The position numbers and the translations under genes are program-made. Under the pieces are notes generated by a model. That model was not told the origin of the DNA and ran no database searches. It was given only the letters and a program-made list of their open reading frames with translations. Shown in pieces: positions 1 through 10,946 of a DNA stretch of 64,000 bases; within the stretch, counting starts at the first letter, position 1; every line of letters starts with the position of its first letter. The stretch is from NCBI RefSeq assembly GCF_014650775.1, contig NZ_BMVP01000001.1, forward strand, positions 248,001 to 312,000, written 5' to 3'. The DNA is from Streptomyces cirratus. Its GTDB lineage: Bacteria; Actinomycetota; Actinomycetes; Streptomycetales; Streptomycetaceae.

Positions 1-27
1 GGTTCGGGGCGGGGGTACGGCACTCAC
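1..27 (-). CDS. Start of a probable Trp-region membrane protein (TIGR02234-like), cut by the window edge
   Basis: Only nine codons are visible: a GTG at 27 reading VSAVPPPRT, 23 nt after the trpE stop on the same strand. In actinomycetes trpE is commonly followed by a small conserved membrane protein of the TIGR02234 family, whose N-terminus often looks like this; the assignment rests on that context and not on domain evidence. A perfect 8-bp stem (12-19 with 27-34, 7-nt loop) overlaps the presumed start and could affect its translation or act as a weak terminator. Confidence 0.4.
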
Positions 28-50
28 GTACCCCACTATCCCCTACCGGC

Positions 51-1574
<1,524 letters not shown>

Positions 1575-1593
1575 GGCGTGGGACCCTACCTAG

Positions 1594-1950
1594 CTATTCG
1601 GCGGCCAGCGGGAGGACATCGGCGTCGAAGCACGTCCGGGCACCTGTGTGGCAGGCGGCCCCGACCTGGTCGACCTTCACGAGCACGGTGTCGGCGTCGC
1701 AGTCGAGGGCGACGGACTTCACGTGCTGGAAGTGGCCGGAAGTATCCCCCTTGACCCAGTACTCCTGGCGGCTGCGGGACCAGTAGGTGCAGCGTCCGGT
1801 GGTCAGGGTCCGGTGCAGGGCCTCGTCGTCCATCCAGCCGAGCATGAGCACCTCACCGGTGTCGTACTGCTGGGCGATGGCCGGTACCAGACCGTCCGCG
1901 GAGCGCTTGAGGCGCGCGGCGATGGCGGGATCGAGGGACGTCGTACTCAT
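1594..1950 (-). CDS. hisI: Phosphoribosyl-AMP cyclohydrolase
   Basis: 118 aa; opens the adenine ring of phosphoribosyl-AMP, the third step of histidine synthesis. The metal-binding features of HisI are visible: the Asp/Cys cluster DCDADTV and the downstream cysteines in [10 protein letters not shown]. The single-function length (no HisE pyrophosphohydrolase domain) is usual for actinobacteria. I chose the ATG at 1950 ([10 protein letters not shown]); an upstream in-frame ATG at 1983 would add 11 atypical residues. It lies immediately before trpE on the same strand and is separated from the hisD-hisF run by a gene on the other strand. A 92-bp divergent spacer to the next gene should hold its promoter. 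Confidence 0.95.
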   Translation of the reverse strand: MSTTSLDPAIAARLKRSADGLVPAIAQQYDTGEVLMLGWMDDEALHRTLTTGRCTYWSRSRQEYWVKGDTSGHFQHVKSVALDCDADTVLVKVDQVGAACHTGARTCFDADVLPLAAE

Positions 1951-2042
1951 GGGGCCATTGTGCCGGGCGCGGCTCTCGATCACCGACGGCTGTCCGCCTG
2001 ATGAGCAGGCACGGGGCGGGTTCCGGCCGTAGGCTGGCCACC

Positions 2043-2675
2043 ATGTCTACCCATGCGAAGCGTGAACGCCTGCTGCTGGCCGATCTGTTGGAGGCGGCGG
2101 GACCGGAGGCGCCGACGCTGTGCGACGGCTGGAGCGCACGGGAGCTGGCGGCGCACGTGGTCGTCCGCGAGCGCCGCCCGGACGCGGCCGGCGGCCTGCT
2201 GCTGAACGTGCTCAAGGGCCGCCTGGACAAGGCGATGGCCGAGTACGCCGCCAAGCCGTACGGGGAACTGGTCCAGCTGATCCGTACCGGGCCGCCGAAG
2301 ATGTCGCTGTACTCGGTCAAGCAGATCGACGAGGCGGCGAACGCGGTGGAGTTCTACGTCCACGCCGAGGACGTCCGGCGCGCCCAGCCCGACTGGTCGC
2401 CGCGGCAGCTGGACCCGGTGTTCTCGGACGCGCTCTGGTCCCGCCTGGAGAAGCTGGCCCGCCTGACGGGCCGCCGCTCGCCGGTCGGCCTGGTGCTGCG
2501 CCGCCCGGACGGCCGCACGGCCGTCGCCCACAAGGGGACCCCGGTGGTGACGGTCACCGGCGAACCGGGCGAGCTGACGCTGTTCTGCTTCGGCCGCCAG
2601 GACGCCGCCGCGGTGGAACTGGACGGCCCGAAGGAGGCCATCGCCCGCCTGACGACGGCCAAGCTCGGCATCTGA
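2043..2675 (+). CDS. TIGR03085-family protein (DinB/maleylpyruvate-isomerase-like fold)
   Basis: 210 aa. The N-terminal motif [20 protein letters not shown] pattern (here [19 protein letters not shown], residues about 22-40) and a second [16 protein letters not shown] segment (about 105-120) supply the His/Glu residues used for metal binding by the DinB / mycothiol-dependent isomerase superfamily; this is the actinobacterial subfamily usually annotated TIGR03085. No substrate is known to me. It is on the opposite strand between hisI and hisF and is divergent from hisI, so the position splits the his genes into two transcription units. ATG at 2043 begins [12 protein letters not shown] and fits homologous starts better than the upstream in-frame ATG at 2001. 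Confidence 0.85.
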   Translation: MSTHAKRERLLLADLLEAAGPEAPTLCDGWSARELAAHVVVRERRPDAAGGLLLNVLKGRLDKAMAEYAAKPYGELVQLIRTGPPKMSLYSVKQIDEAANAVEFYVHAEDVRRAQPDWSPRQLDPVFSDALWSRLEKLARLTGRRSPVGLVLRRPDGRTAVAHKGTPVVTVTGEPGELTLFCFGRQDAAAVELDGPKEAIARLTTAKLGI

Positions 2676-2689
2676 CGTCCGAAGTGAGC

Positions 2690-2730
2690 GGCCGGGGCGG
2701 GGAGGCGGAACCGCTCTCCCCGCCCCGGCC
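2690..2730. terminator. Strong inverted repeat between convergent genes
   Basis: Perfect 15-bp arms 2690-2704 and 2716-2730, with an inner GCGG/CCGC pairing, lie between the convergent stops of the TIGR03085 gene and hisF. There is no T-tract, as is usual in Streptomyces; it probably terminates both directions. Confidence 0.75.
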
Positions 2731-2735
2731 GGGCG

Positions 2736-3491
2736 TCAGCGGACCGGGTGGCCGGCCTCGCGCAGGGTGTCCTTGACCTCGCCGATGCGCAGGTCGCCGA
2801 AGTGGAACACCGAGGCGGCGAGGACCGCGTCGGCGCCCGCTTCGATCGCCGGCGGGAAGTGCTCCAGCTTGCCGGCGCCGCCCGAGGCGATCACCGGGAC
2901 GCGGACGTGCCTGCGCACCGCGGCGATCATCTCGGTGTCGTAGCCGTCCTTCGTGCCGTCGGCGTCCATCGAGTTCAGCAGGATCTCCCCGGCGCCCAGC
3001 TCGGCGGCCCGGTGCGCCCACTCGACGGCGTCGATGCCGGCGCTCTTGCGGCCGCCGTGCGTGGTGACCTCGAAGGCGCCGGACGCGGTGCGGCGCGCGT
3101 CCACCGACAGCACCAGCACCTGCCGGCCGAAGCGCTCCGCGATCTCGCGGATCAGCTCGGGCCGCTCGATGGCGGCCGTGTTCACGCCCACCTTGTCGGC
3201 GCCGGCCCGCAGCAGCTTGTCCACGTCGTCGGCGGTGCGCACGCCGCCGCCCACGGTCAGCGGGATGAAGACCTGCTCCGCCGTCCTGCGGACCACGTCG
3301 TAGGTGGTCTCGCGGTTCCCCGAGGAGGCGGTGATGTCGAGGAACGTCAGCTCGTCCGCGCCTTCGGCGTCGTACAGCTTGGCCATCTCCACCGGGTCGC
3401 CGGCGTCCCGCAGGTTCTGGAAGTTGACACCCTTGACGACGCGGCCGTTGTCCACGTCCAGGCAGGGGATCACTCGTACGGCGAGGGTCAT
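2736..3491 (-). CDS. hisF: Imidazole glycerol phosphate synthase, cyclase subunit
   Basis: 251 aa (beta/alpha)8 barrel. With HisH it converts PRFAR and ammonia to imidazole glycerol phosphate and AICAR. The two catalytic aspartates are recognisable: D12 in [11 protein letters not shown] and D131 in LSVDARR; phosphate-binding loops GGGVRT (81-86) and the [11 protein letters not shown] region near the C-terminus are intact. The ATG at 3491 overlaps the ridA stop by 4 nt (ATGA), so it is translationally coupled. It is the last gene of the hisD-to-hisF run and is followed by the terminator at 2690-2730. Confidence 0.97.
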   Translation of the reverse strand: MTLAVRVIPCLDVDNGRVVKGVNFQNLRDAGDPVEMAKLYDAEGADELTFLDITASSGNRETTYDVVRRTAEQVFIPLTVGGGVRTADDVDKLLRAGADKVGVNTAAIERPELIREIAERFGRQVLVLSVDARRTASGAFEVTTHGGRKSAGIDAVEWAHRAAELGAGEILLNSMDADGTKDGYDTEMIAAVRRHVRVPVIASGGAGKLEHFPPAIEAGADAVLAASVFHFGDLRIGEVKDTLREAGHPVR

Positions 3492-3874
3492 GCGGCACCT
3501 CCGTACGCCTCGACCTCGACCTCGACGACCATGGACGGGTCGACGAAGCCGGAAACGATGATCATGGACGCGGCGGGGCGCACCGCGTCGAACAGCTCCT
3601 TGTGGGCGCGGCCGACGTCGTCCACGTCCCGGGCGTGCGTGAGGTACATCCGGGTGCGGACCACGTGCTCGGGGCCGAGACCGGCTTGCTCCAGTGCCTT
3701 GAAGGCGACGCCGAAGGCCGTGATCGCCTGCTCGTAGGGGCCGCCGCCGTCGGCCGCGGTGCAGCCGGAGACCAGGACCAGCCCGTTGGGCAGCTGGACG
3801 GCCCGGCTGTAGCCGATGACGTCCTCGTAGGGGCCGCCGGAGGAGATGCGGCGCACGTCGTCGGGGGCGCTCAT
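3488..3874 (-). CDS. RidA family (YjgF/YER057c/UK114) protein
   Basis: 128 aa, the usual RidA length. Recognisable family blocks are [39 protein letters not shown] and the C-terminal [10 protein letters not shown] in VVRTRMYL corresponds to the conserved arginine that holds the substrate carboxylate in active RidA proteins. RidA proteins hydrolyse reactive enamine/imine products of PLP enzymes, so a role in protecting or tuning amino-acid synthesis fits its place inside the his operon between priA and hisF, overlapping both by 4 nt. The exact substrate is not evident and this copy may belong to a divergent RidA subgroup. Confidence 0.88.
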   Translation of the reverse strand: MSAPDDVRRISSGGPYEDVIGYSRAVQLPNGLVLVSGCTAADGGGPYEQAITAFGVAFKALEQAGLGPEHVVRTRMYLTHARDVDDVGRAHKELFDAVRPAASMIIVSGFVDPSMVVEVEVEAYGGAA

Positions 3875-4602
3875 GCGGACACCGTCCGAAGGGCCTCTTC
3901 CAGGGTGAAGGCCTTGGCGTACAGGGCCTTGCCGACGATGGCACCCTCGACGCCGGCCGGCACCAGCTCGGCCAGCGCCCGCAGGTCGTCCAGCGAGGAG
4001 ATGCCGCCGGAGGCGACGACGGGGCGGTCGGTGGCGGCGCAGACGTTCCGCAGCAGTTCCAGGTTGGGGCCGGTCAGCGTGCCGTCCTTGCCGATGTCGG
4101 TGACGACGTACCGGGCGCAGCCCTCGGAGTCCAGGCGGGCGAGGGTCTCGTACAGGTCGCCGCCTTCACTGGTCCAGCCGCGGCCCTTGAGGGTGGTGCC
4201 GCGCACGTCGAGCCCGACGGCGATCTTGTCGCCGTGTTCGGCGATGGCCTTGGCGGCCCACTCGGGGGTCTCCAGTGCGGCGGTGCCGAGGTTGACGCGG
4301 GTGCAGCCGGTGGCGAGGGCGGCGGCGAGCGAGGCGTCGTCGCGGATGCCCCCGGACAGCTCGACCTTGATGTCCATGGCGCCGGTGATCTCGGCGACCA
4401 GCGCGCGGTTGTCGCCGGTGCCGAAGGCGGCGTCCAGGTCGACCAGGTGCAGCCATTCGGCGCCGGCGCGCTGCCAGGCGAGGGCCGCCTCCAGCGGGGA
4501 GCCGTACGAGGTCTCGCTGCCGGACACGCCGTGCACGAGGCGTACGGCCTGGCCGTCGCGGACGTCGACCGCGGGGAGCAGCTCAAGCGTGGGTGCGGGC
4601 AT
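3871..4602 (-). CDS. priA: PriA, bifunctional HisA/TrpF phosphoribosyl isomerase
   Basis: 243 aa HisA-type barrel. In actinomycetes this enzyme isomerises both ProFAR (histidine) and phosphoribosyl anthranilate (tryptophan), replacing a separate TrpF. Catalytic aspartates are in [11 protein letters not shown] (D13) and [16 protein letters not shown] (D169/D173); phosphate loops LSGGIR and VASGGISS are present. No trpF is seen in the window, and trpE lies nearby, consistent with the dual role; assignment as PriA rather than strict HisA comes from lineage. The ATG at 4602 overlaps the hisH stop by one base (TGATG); an upstream GTG would give an implausible Arg-rich extension. Confidence 0.95.
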   Translation of the reverse strand: MPAPTLELLPAVDVRDGQAVRLVHGVSGSETSYGSPLEAALAWQRAGAEWLHLVDLDAAFGTGDNRALVAEITGAMDIKVELSGGIRDDASLAAALATGCTRVNLGTAALETPEWAAKAIAEHGDKIAVGLDVRGTTLKGRGWTSEGGDLYETLARLDSEGCARYVVTDIGKDGTLTGPNLELLRNVCAATDRPVVASGGISSLDDLRALAELVPAGVEGAIVGKALYAKAFTLEEALRTVSA

Positions 4603-5252
4603 CACAGGGTCTCGATCCAGTTGGTGAGGAGCTGGGCGCCGGCGTCGCCGGACTTCTCGGGGTGGAACTGGGTGGCCCACAGGGCCCCGTTCTCCACCGC
4701 CGCGACGAAACGCTCGCCGTGGGTGGCCCAGGTGACCTTGGGGGCGCGGATCAGCGGGTTGGTGACCTCAAGGCTCCAGTCGTGCGCCGCGTAGGAGTGC
4801 ACGAAGTAGAACCGGGCGTCGTCGTCGAGGCCGGCGAAGGCCCGGCTGTCCTCGGGGGCTTCGACGGTGTTCCAGCCCATGTGGGGCACGATCGGGGCCT
4901 TGAGCGGGCCGACCGTGCCGGGCCACTCGTCCAGGCCCTCGGTCTCCACCCCGTGCTCGATGCCGCGCTCGAAGAGGATCTGCATGCCGACGCAGATGCC
5001 CATGACGGGCCTGCCGCCGGACAGCCGGCGCCCGATGATCCAGTCGCCGCGGACGTCCTTGAGCCCCTGCATGCAGGCGGAGAAGGCGCCGACGCCCGGG
5101 ACGAGCAGCCCGTCCGCGTCCATGGCCTTGTCGTAGTCGCGGGTGATCTCGACGTCCGCGCCGACCCGCGCGAGCGCCCGCTCGGCGGACCGGACGTTGC
5201 CGAAGCCGTAGTCGAAGACCACGACGGTCTTGGTGGGGCGTGCTGCGCTCAT
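4602..5252 (-). CDS. hisH: Imidazole glycerol phosphate synthase, glutaminase subunit
   Basis: 216 aa class I glutamine amidotransferase delivering ammonia to HisF. Nucleophile C87 is in [16 protein letters not shown]; the His-Glu of the triad is in [11 protein letters not shown] near residue 200. The N-terminal [13 protein letters not shown] strand-loop is typical. ATG at 5252 ([10 protein letters not shown]) overlaps the stop of the small upstream membrane protein by 4 nt; the upstream in-frame start at 5294 would lie inside that gene and is less likely. Confidence 0.96.
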   Translation of the reverse strand: MSAARPTKTVVVFDYGFGNVRSAERALARVGADVEITRDYDKAMDADGLLVPGVGAFSACMQGLKDVRGDWIIGRRLSGGRPVMGICVGMQILFERGIEHGVETEGLDEWPGTVGPLKAPIVPHMGWNTVEAPEDSRAFAGLDDDARFYFVHSYAAHDWSLEVTNPLIRAPKVTWATHGERFVAAVENGALWATQFHPEKSGDAGAQLLTNWIETL

Positions 5253-5416
5253 TCCCAAATCCCCTGGATTCGCAGGACTCCGGCGGCGAGGCACATCGCG
5301 GAGCCGATGGCGAGCAGGACGATGACCGACAGGGGCATCTTCTGCTTCTGGAAGGAGTAGACGCCCCCGGCCAGGAACAGGCCGAGGACGATCAGGATGG
5401 TGTTGAGGCCGTTCAC
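5249..5416 (-). CDS. 55-residue hypothetical membrane protein in the his operon
   Basis: GTG start at 5416 gives [18 protein letters not shown]... with two predicted hydrophobic helices (about residues 4-18 and 28-48) separated by a short basic turn (YSFQKQKMP). The gene is packed tightly: its start lies 2 nt after the hisB stop and its stop overlaps hisH by 4 nt, which argues for real, coupled translation. I recognise it only as a small conserved-looking actinobacterial protein; its function is unknown. A longer frame to 5515 exists but overlaps hisB and has Arg/Pro-rich shadow composition. Confidence 0.75.
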   Translation of the reverse strand: MNGLNTILIVLGLFLAGGVYSFQKQKMPLSVIVLLAIGSAMCLAAGVLRIQGIWE

Positions 5417-5418
5417 GG

Positions 5419-6012
5419 CTAGAGGGCGCCCTTCGTGGAGGGCAGGATTCCGGCTGCGCGGGGGTCGAATTCGGCGGCGTAGCGCAGGGCGCGGGCGAGG
5501 GCCTTGAACTGGCACTCCACGATGTGGTGGGCGTTGCGGCCGTACGGGACGTGGATGTGCAGGGCGATCTGGGCCTGTGCGACGAAGGACTCGAAGATGT
5601 GCCGGGTCATCGTCGTGTCGTACGAGCCGATCATCGGCGCCATGTTCTCGGGCTCCGTGTGCACGAGGTAGGGGCGGCCCGAGAGGTCGACGGTCACCTG
5701 GGCGAGGGACTCGTCCAGCGGGACGGTGCAGTTGCCGAAGCGGTAGATGCCGACCTTGTCGCCGAGGGCCTGCTTGAAGGCGGCGCCGAGCGCGAGGGCG
5801 GTGTCCTCGATGGTGTGGTGGCTGTCGATGTGCAGGTCGCCGTCGGTCTTGACCGTGAGGTCGAAGAGGCCGTGGCGGCCGAGCTGGTCGAGCATGTGGT
5901 CGTAGAAGCCCACGCCGGTGGAGACGTCCACCTTGCCGGTGCCGTCGAGGTTTATCTCGACGACGACCGAGGTCTCCTTCGTGGTCCGTTCGACCCGTCC
6001 GATGCGGCTCAT
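5419..6012 (-). CDS. hisB: Imidazoleglycerol-phosphate dehydratase
   Basis: 197 aa monofunctional dehydratase (no phosphatase domain), making imidazole acetol phosphate. The duplicated metal-binding signatures are intact: [13 protein letters not shown] (about 38-50), [14 protein letters not shown] (about 66-79) and [17 protein letters not shown] near residue 165. ATG at 6012 ([14 protein letters not shown]) overlaps the hisC stop by 4 nt. Confidence 0.97.
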   Translation of the reverse strand: MSRIGRVERTTKETSVVVEINLDGTGKVDVSTGVGFYDHMLDQLGRHGLFDLTVKTDGDLHIDSHHTIEDTALALGAAFKQALGDKVGIYRFGNCTVPLDESLAQVTVDLSGRPYLVHTEPENMAPMIGSYDTTMTRHIFESFVAQAQIALHIHVPYGRNAHHIVECQFKALARALRYAAEFDPRAAGILPSTKGAL

Positions 6013-7118
6013 GCGTGCTGCTCCTTCTTCAGTGCGCGAACCGCTTCCAGGAACGCGTCGTTCTCGGCGGGGGTCCCCGCGGTGACCCGCAGCCACCCGG
6101 GTACGCCGTTGTCCCGGACCAGGACACCCCGGTCGAGGATCTTCTGCCAGGCGGTGTGGGAGTCCTCGAACCTGCCGAACTGGATGAAGTTCGCGTCGGA
6201 CTCGGTGACCTCGTAGCCGACGGCCCGCAGTTCGGTGACCAGGCGGTCCCGTTCCGCCTTGAGCTGTTCGACGTAACCGAGCAGCGTGTCGGTGTGTTCC
6301 AGGGCGGCCAGCGCGGTCGCCTGGGTGACGGCCGACAGGTGGTACGGCAGGCGTACGAGCTGCACGGCGTCGACCACGGCGGGGTGGGCGGCGAGGTAGC
6401 CCAGGCGCAGGCCGGCGGCGCCGAAGGCCTTGGACATGGTCCGCGAGACCACCAGGTTCGGGCGGCCCTCGATGAGCGGGAGGAGGGAGTCCCGGTGGGA
6501 GAACTCGACGTACGCCTCGTCCACGACCACGAGGGAGGGTTTGGCGGCCTGGGCGGCCTCGTAGAGGGCGAGGACCGTCTCCGCCTCGACGGCGGTGCCC
6601 GTGGGGTTGTTGGGGGAGGTGATGAAGACGACGTCGGGCGCGTGCTCGGCGATCGCCCGCTCGGCGGCCTCCACGTCGATGGTGAAGTCCTCCCGGCGCG
6701 GGCCGGAGATCCAGCCGGTGCCGGTGCCGCGGGCGATCAGCGCGTGCATCGAGTACGAGGGCTCGAAGCCGATCGCGGTGCGCCCGGGCCCGCCGAAGGT
6801 CTGCAACAGCTGCTGGATGACCTCGTTGGAGCCGTTGGCGGCCCATACGTTCTCCCGCGCCACCGGGTGCTTTCCGGTACGGGTCAGGTACGCGGCCAGC
6901 TCCGTCCGCAGCTCCACCGCGTCCCGGTCGGGGTAGCGGTTGAGGGTGCGGGCGGCGTCGGCGACGCGCTCGGCGATGCGCCGCACGAGCGGTTCGGGCA
7001 GCTCGTACGGGTTCTCGTTGGTGTTCAGCTGGACGGGCACGTCGAGCTGCGGGGCGCCGTACGGGGACTTGCCGCGCAGTTCGTCCCGGATGGGGAGGTC
7101 GTCGATGCCGAAGGTCAC
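6009..7118 (-). CDS. hisC: Histidinol-phosphate aminotransferase
   Basis: 369 aa fold-type I PLP enzyme transferring the amino group to imidazole acetol phosphate. PLP residues are visible: [10 protein letters not shown] (about 166-175), [10 protein letters not shown] (D200, Y203), Schiff-base lysine K230 in [12 protein letters not shown] and R238 of GLRLGYL. The GTG at 7118 ([16 protein letters not shown]) overlaps the hisD stop by 4 nt (GTGA). The longer open frame to 8078 is a shadow of hisD. Confidence 0.97.
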   Translation of the reverse strand: MTFGIDDLPIRDELRGKSPYGAPQLDVPVQLNTNENPYELPEPLVRRIAERVADAARTLNRYPDRDAVELRTELAAYLTRTGKHPVARENVWAANGSNEVIQQLLQTFGGPGRTAIGFEPSYSMHALIARGTGTGWISGPRREDFTIDVEAAERAIAEHAPDVVFITSPNNPTGTAVEAETVLALYEAAQAAKPSLVVVDEAYVEFSHRDSLLPLIEGRPNLVVSRTMSKAFGAAGLRLGYLAAHPAVVDAVQLVRLPYHLSAVTQATALAALEHTDTLLGYVEQLKAERDRLVTELRAVGYEVTESDANFIQFGRFEDSHTAWQKILDRGVLVRDNGVPGWLRVTAGTPAENDAFLEAVRALKKEQHA

Positions 7119-8437
7119 TGGTTCGGCACCTTCCACTCGAACCGCGCCTTCAAGGCCGCTCCGTGCGCCGGCAGGTCCTCGGCCTCGGCGAGGGTCACCA
7201 CGTGGTGGGCCACCTCGGCGAGGGCGTCGCGCGTGTAGTCGACGATGTGGATGCCGCGCAGGAAGGACTGCACGGACAGGCCGGAGGAGTGGCAGGCGCA
7301 GCCGCCGGTGGGCAGGACGTGGTTGGACCCGGCGCAGTAGTCGCCGAGGGAGACCGGCGCCCAGGGCCCGACGAAGATCGCCCCGGCGTTGCGCACGCGG
7401 GCGGCCCAGGCAGCCGCGTCGGCGGTCTGGATCTCCAGGTGTTCGGCGCCGTAGGCGTCGACGACCCGCAGGCCGTCCTCCAGGCTGTCGACCAGCACGA
7501 TCGCGGACTGCTTGCCCGCGAGGGCCGGCTTGATCCGGTCCTCGATGTGCTTGGTCGCCGCGACCTGCGGTTCCAGCTCCTTCTCGACGGCCGCCGCGAG
7601 CTCCTCGGAGTCGGTGACCAGGACGGCCGCGGCCAGCGGGTCGTGCTCGGCCTGGCTGATCAGGTCGGCGGCGACGTGCACGGGGTCGGCCGTGGAGTCC
7701 GCGAGGACCGCGATCTCGGTCGGGCCGGCCTCGGTGTCGATGCCGATCTTGCCGGTGAAGTAGCGCTTGGCGGCCGCGACCCAGATGTTGCCGGGGCCGG
7801 TCACCATGTTGGCGGGCGCGCACTCCTCGGTGCCGTACGCGAACATCGCGACGGCCTGGGCGCCGCCGGCCGCGTACACCTCGTCGACGCCGAGCAGGGC
7901 GCAGGCGGCGAGGATCGTCGGGTGCGGCAGGCCGCCGAACTCGGCCTGCGGCGGCGAGGCCAGCGCGATCGACTCGACCCCGGCCTCCTGGGCGGGTACG
8001 ACGTTCATCACCACGGAGGACGGGTACACGGAACGGCCGCCCGGCGCGTACAGGCCGACGCGCTCGACGGGGACCCACTTCTCGGTCACGGTGCCGCCGG
8101 GGACCACCTGGGTGGTGTGCTCGCTGCGGCGCTGGCCCCGGTGCACGATCCGGGCGCGCCGGATCGACTCCTCCAGGGCGGCGCGGACGGCCGGATCCAG
8201 CTGTTCCAGGGCGGCCGCGAGGGCCTGCGCCGGGACCCGGACCCGGGTGAGCTCGACCCCGTCGAACCTGCGCGCGTACTCGATCAGCGCCGCCGTGCCA
8301 CGATGATGCACGTCCTCGCAGATGGGCCGCACCTTCTCCAGGGCGGCTTCCACGTCGAACTCGGCACGGGGCAGCAGATCGCGCAGGGCGCCACCCTCGG
8401 GGAGGGTGTCACCGCGCAGGTCGATACGAGAGATCAC
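7115..8437 (-). CDS. hisD: Histidinol dehydrogenase
   Basis: 440 aa, zinc-dependent, NAD-linked; carries out the last two oxidations from histidinol to histidine. Family blocks are clear: [30 protein letters not shown], the catalytic region [10 protein letters not shown] and the glycine-rich [12 protein letters not shown] with metal/substrate residues. GTG start at 8437 ([10 protein letters not shown]). It heads the his operon; the 135-bp divergent spacer upstream contains a 17-bp palindrome at 8478-8494 that may be its operator. Confidence 0.97.
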   Translation of the reverse strand: MISRIDLRGDTLPEGGALRDLLPRAEFDVEAALEKVRPICEDVHHRGTAALIEYARRFDGVELTRVRVPAQALAAALEQLDPAVRAALEESIRRARIVHRGQRRSEHTTQVVPGGTVTEKWVPVERVGLYAPGGRSVYPSSVVMNVVPAQEAGVESIALASPPQAEFGGLPHPTILAACALLGVDEVYAAGGAQAVAMFAYGTEECAPANMVTGPGNIWVAAAKRYFTGKIGIDTEAGPTEIAVLADSTADPVHVAADLISQAEHDPLAAAVLVTDSEELAAAVEKELEPQVAATKHIEDRIKPALAGKQSAIVLVDSLEDGLRVVDAYGAEHLEIQTADAAAWAARVRNAGAIFVGPWAPVSLGDYCAGSNHVLPTGGCACHSSGLSVQSFLRGIHIVDYTRDALAEVAHHVVTLAEAEDLPAHGAALKARFEWKVPNQ

Positions 8438-8477
8438 GTTCCAATTCTCTCAGACCGGCTCCCGCCACCGTTCGCCC

Positions 8478-8494
8478 GTATCACTGGCTGATAC
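8478..8494. promoter_or_regulatory. Palindromic operator candidate upstream of hisD
   Basis: GTATCA / TGATAC, perfect 6-bp arms around CTGGC, sits 41 bp before the hisD start in the divergent spacer with the gene at 8573. Symmetry and half-site spacing resemble a dimeric repressor site; the protein that would bind is unknown. Confidence 0.4.
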
Positions 8495-8572
8495 ACGCCC
8501 TGGCTGTCCCCGGATGTCACTGCCGCCGCTTAGCGTTCCCCTACACGTATGTGACTGCGGAGGGGGGCCGCC

Positions 8573-10171
8573 ATGGCGGAGGTACGCGCGGGGACGGAAC
8601 CGGTGGACCTCACCGACGCCGAGCACCGCATGTGGGAGGCGTACCGCACGGGCCGCACCTGTGACCTCAGTGCGCGTGTCGCGGCGCGGGACGACCCGCA
8701 TTCGGGGCCGCCGTGGGGGCCGGAGCGCAGTGTGCGCGCCGAGGTGGTGGCGCTGCTGCTGCTCCACGGGCCGCCTCCGGTTCCGGGCCGGGTGGTGGCG
8801 CTGAAACTGCGCGGCGCGCGGATCCTGGGGCGGCTGGAGCTGTCCGGGGGCAGGGTCGAGCCGTACGTCGAGTTCCAGTCCTGCCGCTTCGACAGCGAGC
8901 TCCAGCTGGCCGAGACGCGGGCCTGCACGCTGCGCCTGGTGAACTGCGCGATCCCCCGGCTGGAGGCGGCCCGGCTGCACACGGAGGGGGACCTGCACCT
9001 GCTGGCTTCCCGGGTGGCGCGCGGGATCCGGCTGACGGACGCCCAGATCGGCACCGACCTGCTGATCAGCCGTGCGGTGGTGCGGCCCGACAACAAGGGC
9101 CGGGCGATCACCGCCGACGGGATGTCCGTCGCCCAGGACTTCCAGGGCGACATGCTGGAGACCTACGGGGAGATCAGCCTGCGCGGAGCGAAGGTCGGCG
9201 TGTCGATGAACCTGCGCGGGGCCCGGCTGCGCAACCCGGTCGGGCGGCGCGCGCTGAACGCGCCGCAGCTGACGGTCGAGCGGACCCTGTACCTGACGTC
9301 GATCGCCCTGTACTCCTCGCCGGGCGATTCGGGGACGCAGACGCCGCCGTACGGGGTCGGGCCGACGCCGGCGCCGGGCCAGGCCTCGCAGGCGTTCGAG
9401 TGCGAGGGCGGGATGCGGCTGGACGACGGCCGTTTCGGTGACGCGGTCGACTTCTACGGGGCGCGGTTCCTGCTGTCGCCGGAGCAGGAGGTGTCGCTGC
9501 GGCGGATCAGCACGCCGGAGCTCCGCTTCGTCGGCGCGCAGCCCGAGCAGGGCCGGGTCGTGCTGTCGGGGGCGAAGGTGGTCAAGCTGGTCGACGTGTC
9601 CACCAGCTGGCCGGGGCCGGGCCGGCTGGTGATGGAGGGGTTCTCGTACGAGATCCTCGCGCCCCGCGGGCACTTCCCGCTGCCGCGCCGGCTGGAATGG
9701 GTGGAGGCGGCCACCGTGGAGTACTCGCCGGAGCCGTACGAGCGGCTGGCGGCGGTGCTGCGGGCCAGCGGGGAGGACGCCGACGCCCGGGAGGTGCTGC
9801 TGGCCAAGCAGCGCCGGCGGCGCACGACCCTGCCGCCGGCGGCGAAGGCCTGGGGATACCTCCAGGACTGGACGGTGGTGTACGGGTACCGGCCGGGCCG
9901 GGCCGCGCTGTGGATGGCGGTGCTCTGGGCGGCGGGCACGCTGCTGTTCTCCCGGCACCCGCCGCCACCGATCAAGGAGGACGAGCACCCGGAGTGGAGC
10001 GCGGCCCTGTACGCGCTCGATCTGCTGCTGCCGGTGATCGATCTGGGGCACGAGGGCCAGTGGAAGCCGGGCGGGGTCTGGCAGTGGTGTGCGTCGGCGC
10101 TCGTGGTGCTGGGGTGGATCCTGGCCACGACGGTGGCGGCCGGGGCCTCCCGGCTGCTGAGGCGGGGGTGA
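8573..10171 (+). CDS. Membrane-anchored pentapeptide-like beta-helix protein
   Basis: 532 aa, ATG at 8573 after GGAGGGG. Residues about 70-340 contain recurrent A/G-x-I/L-x-x-L/F blocks (for example ALKLRGARILGRLEL, EISLRGAKVGVSMNLRGARL, KVVKLVDVS) typical of irregular pentapeptide-type or right-handed beta-helix coils. The C-terminus has about two to three membrane segments (around AALWMAVLWAAGTLLF, YALDLLLPVIDLG and ASALVVLGWILATTVAAG). Related actinobacterial proteins are sometimes called oxidoreductases, but I see no nucleotide-binding motif to support that. It is divergent from hisD and 34 bp before the Lon-domain gene, possibly cotranscribed with it. Function unknown. Confidence 0.65.
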   Translation: MAEVRAGTEPVDLTDAEHRMWEAYRTGRTCDLSARVAARDDPHSGPPWGPERSVRAEVVALLLLHGPPPVPGRVVALKLRGARILGRLELSGGRVEPYVEFQSCRFDSELQLAETRACTLRLVNCAIPRLEAARLHTEGDLHLLASRVARGIRLTDAQIGTDLLISRAVVRPDNKGRAITADGMSVAQDFQGDMLETYGEISLRGAKVGVSMNLRGARLRNPVGRRALNAPQLTVERTLYLTSIALYSSPGDSGTQTPPYGVGPTPAPGQASQAFECEGGMRLDDGRFGDAVDFYGARFLLSPEQEVSLRRISTPELRFVGAQPEQGRVVLSGAKVVKLVDVSTSWPGPGRLVMEGFSYEILAPRGHFPLPRRLEWVEAATVEYSPEPYERLAAVLRASGEDADAREVLLAKQRRRRTTLPPAAKAWGYLQDWTVVYGYRPGRAALWMAVLWAAGTLLFSRHPPPPIKEDEHPEWSAALYALDLLLPVIDLGHEGQWKPGGVWQWCASALVVLGWILATTVAAGASRLLRRG

Positions 10172-10205
10172 CGGCTGCGGGCCCCCGGCCACTACCCTGT
10201 GCCTC

Positions 10206-10946
10206 GTGACCACCGTTCGCCTGCCCCTCTTCCCGCTGAACTCGGTACTGTTCCCCGGCCTCGTGCTGCCGCTGAACGTCTTCGAGGAGCGTTATCGCGC
10301 CATGATGCGCGAGTTGCAGAAGACGGGTGAGGACGAGCCGCGGCGTTTCGCGGTCGTCGCGATCCGGGACGGCTGGGAGGTCGCACCGACCGCGCCGGGC
10401 CTGCCGGACCAGACGACGCTGCCGGAGCGCGGCCCGGCGGCGGGTTTCGGCGCGGACCCGATCCAGGCCTTCCACCGGGTGGGCTGCATCGCGGACGCCG
10501 CGACGATCCGGGAGCGGGAGGACGGCAGCTTCGAGGTGCTGGCCACCGGCACCTCACGGGTGCGGCTGCTGTCGGTCGACGCGTCGGGGCCGTACCTGGT
10601 CGCCGAGCTGGAGGAGCTGACGGAGGACGCGGGCGATGGCGCGGGTGCGCTGGCCGAGGGTGTGCTGCGGGCGTTCCGGAACTACCAGAAGCGGCTGGCG
10701 GGGGCGCGGGAGCGGTCCTTGGCGGCGGCGCCCGAGCTGCCCGACGAGCCGTCGGTGGTCTCGTACCTGGTCGCGGCGGCGGTCGTGCTGGACATCCCGG
10801 CGCGGCAGCGGCTGCTCCAGGCACCCGACACCGCGACGCGTCTGGCGGAGGAGCTGAAACTGCTGCGTACGGAGACGGCCGTGATCCGGCACCTTCCTTC
10901 GCTGCCGGCGGTTGACCTGACGCGCGCGCCGACGAGCCTGAACTGA
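10206..10946 (+). CDS. Lon N-terminal (substrate-binding) domain protein
   Basis: 246 aa, GTG start at 10206. It opens with VRLPLFPLNSVLFPGLVLPLNVFEERYRAMM, the diagnostic beginning of the Lon protease N-terminal domain, and ends in a helical segment; AAA and protease domains are absent, as in free-standing actinobacterial LON-domain proteins. A role in substrate or protein binding is inferred from the fold only. Its TGA overlaps the next ATG (TGATG), so it is coupled to the YbaK gene. Confidence 0.88.
   Translation: MTTVRLPLFPLNSVLFPGLVLPLNVFEERYRAMMRELQKTGEDEPRRFAVVAIRDGWEVAPTAPGLPDQTTLPERGPAAGFGADPIQAFHRVGCIADAATIREREDGSFEVLATGTSRVRLLSVDASGPYLVAELEELTEDAGDGAGALAEGVLRAFRNYQKRLAGARERSLAAAPELPDEPSVVSYLVAAAVVLDIPARQRLLQAPDTATRLAEELKLLRTETAVIRHLPSLPAVDLTRAPTSLN

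Noticed and set aside
1..50. trpE terminator from the GGGGTACG/CGTACCCC stem
   Set aside because: The stem overlaps a plausible GTG start (VSAVPPPRT) of the next gene, so a terminator role is doubtful; mentioned in that entry only.
2001..2042. Longer start for the TIGR03085 protein
   Set aside because: The extra residues [13 protein letters not shown] do not fit the family start [12 protein letters not shown].
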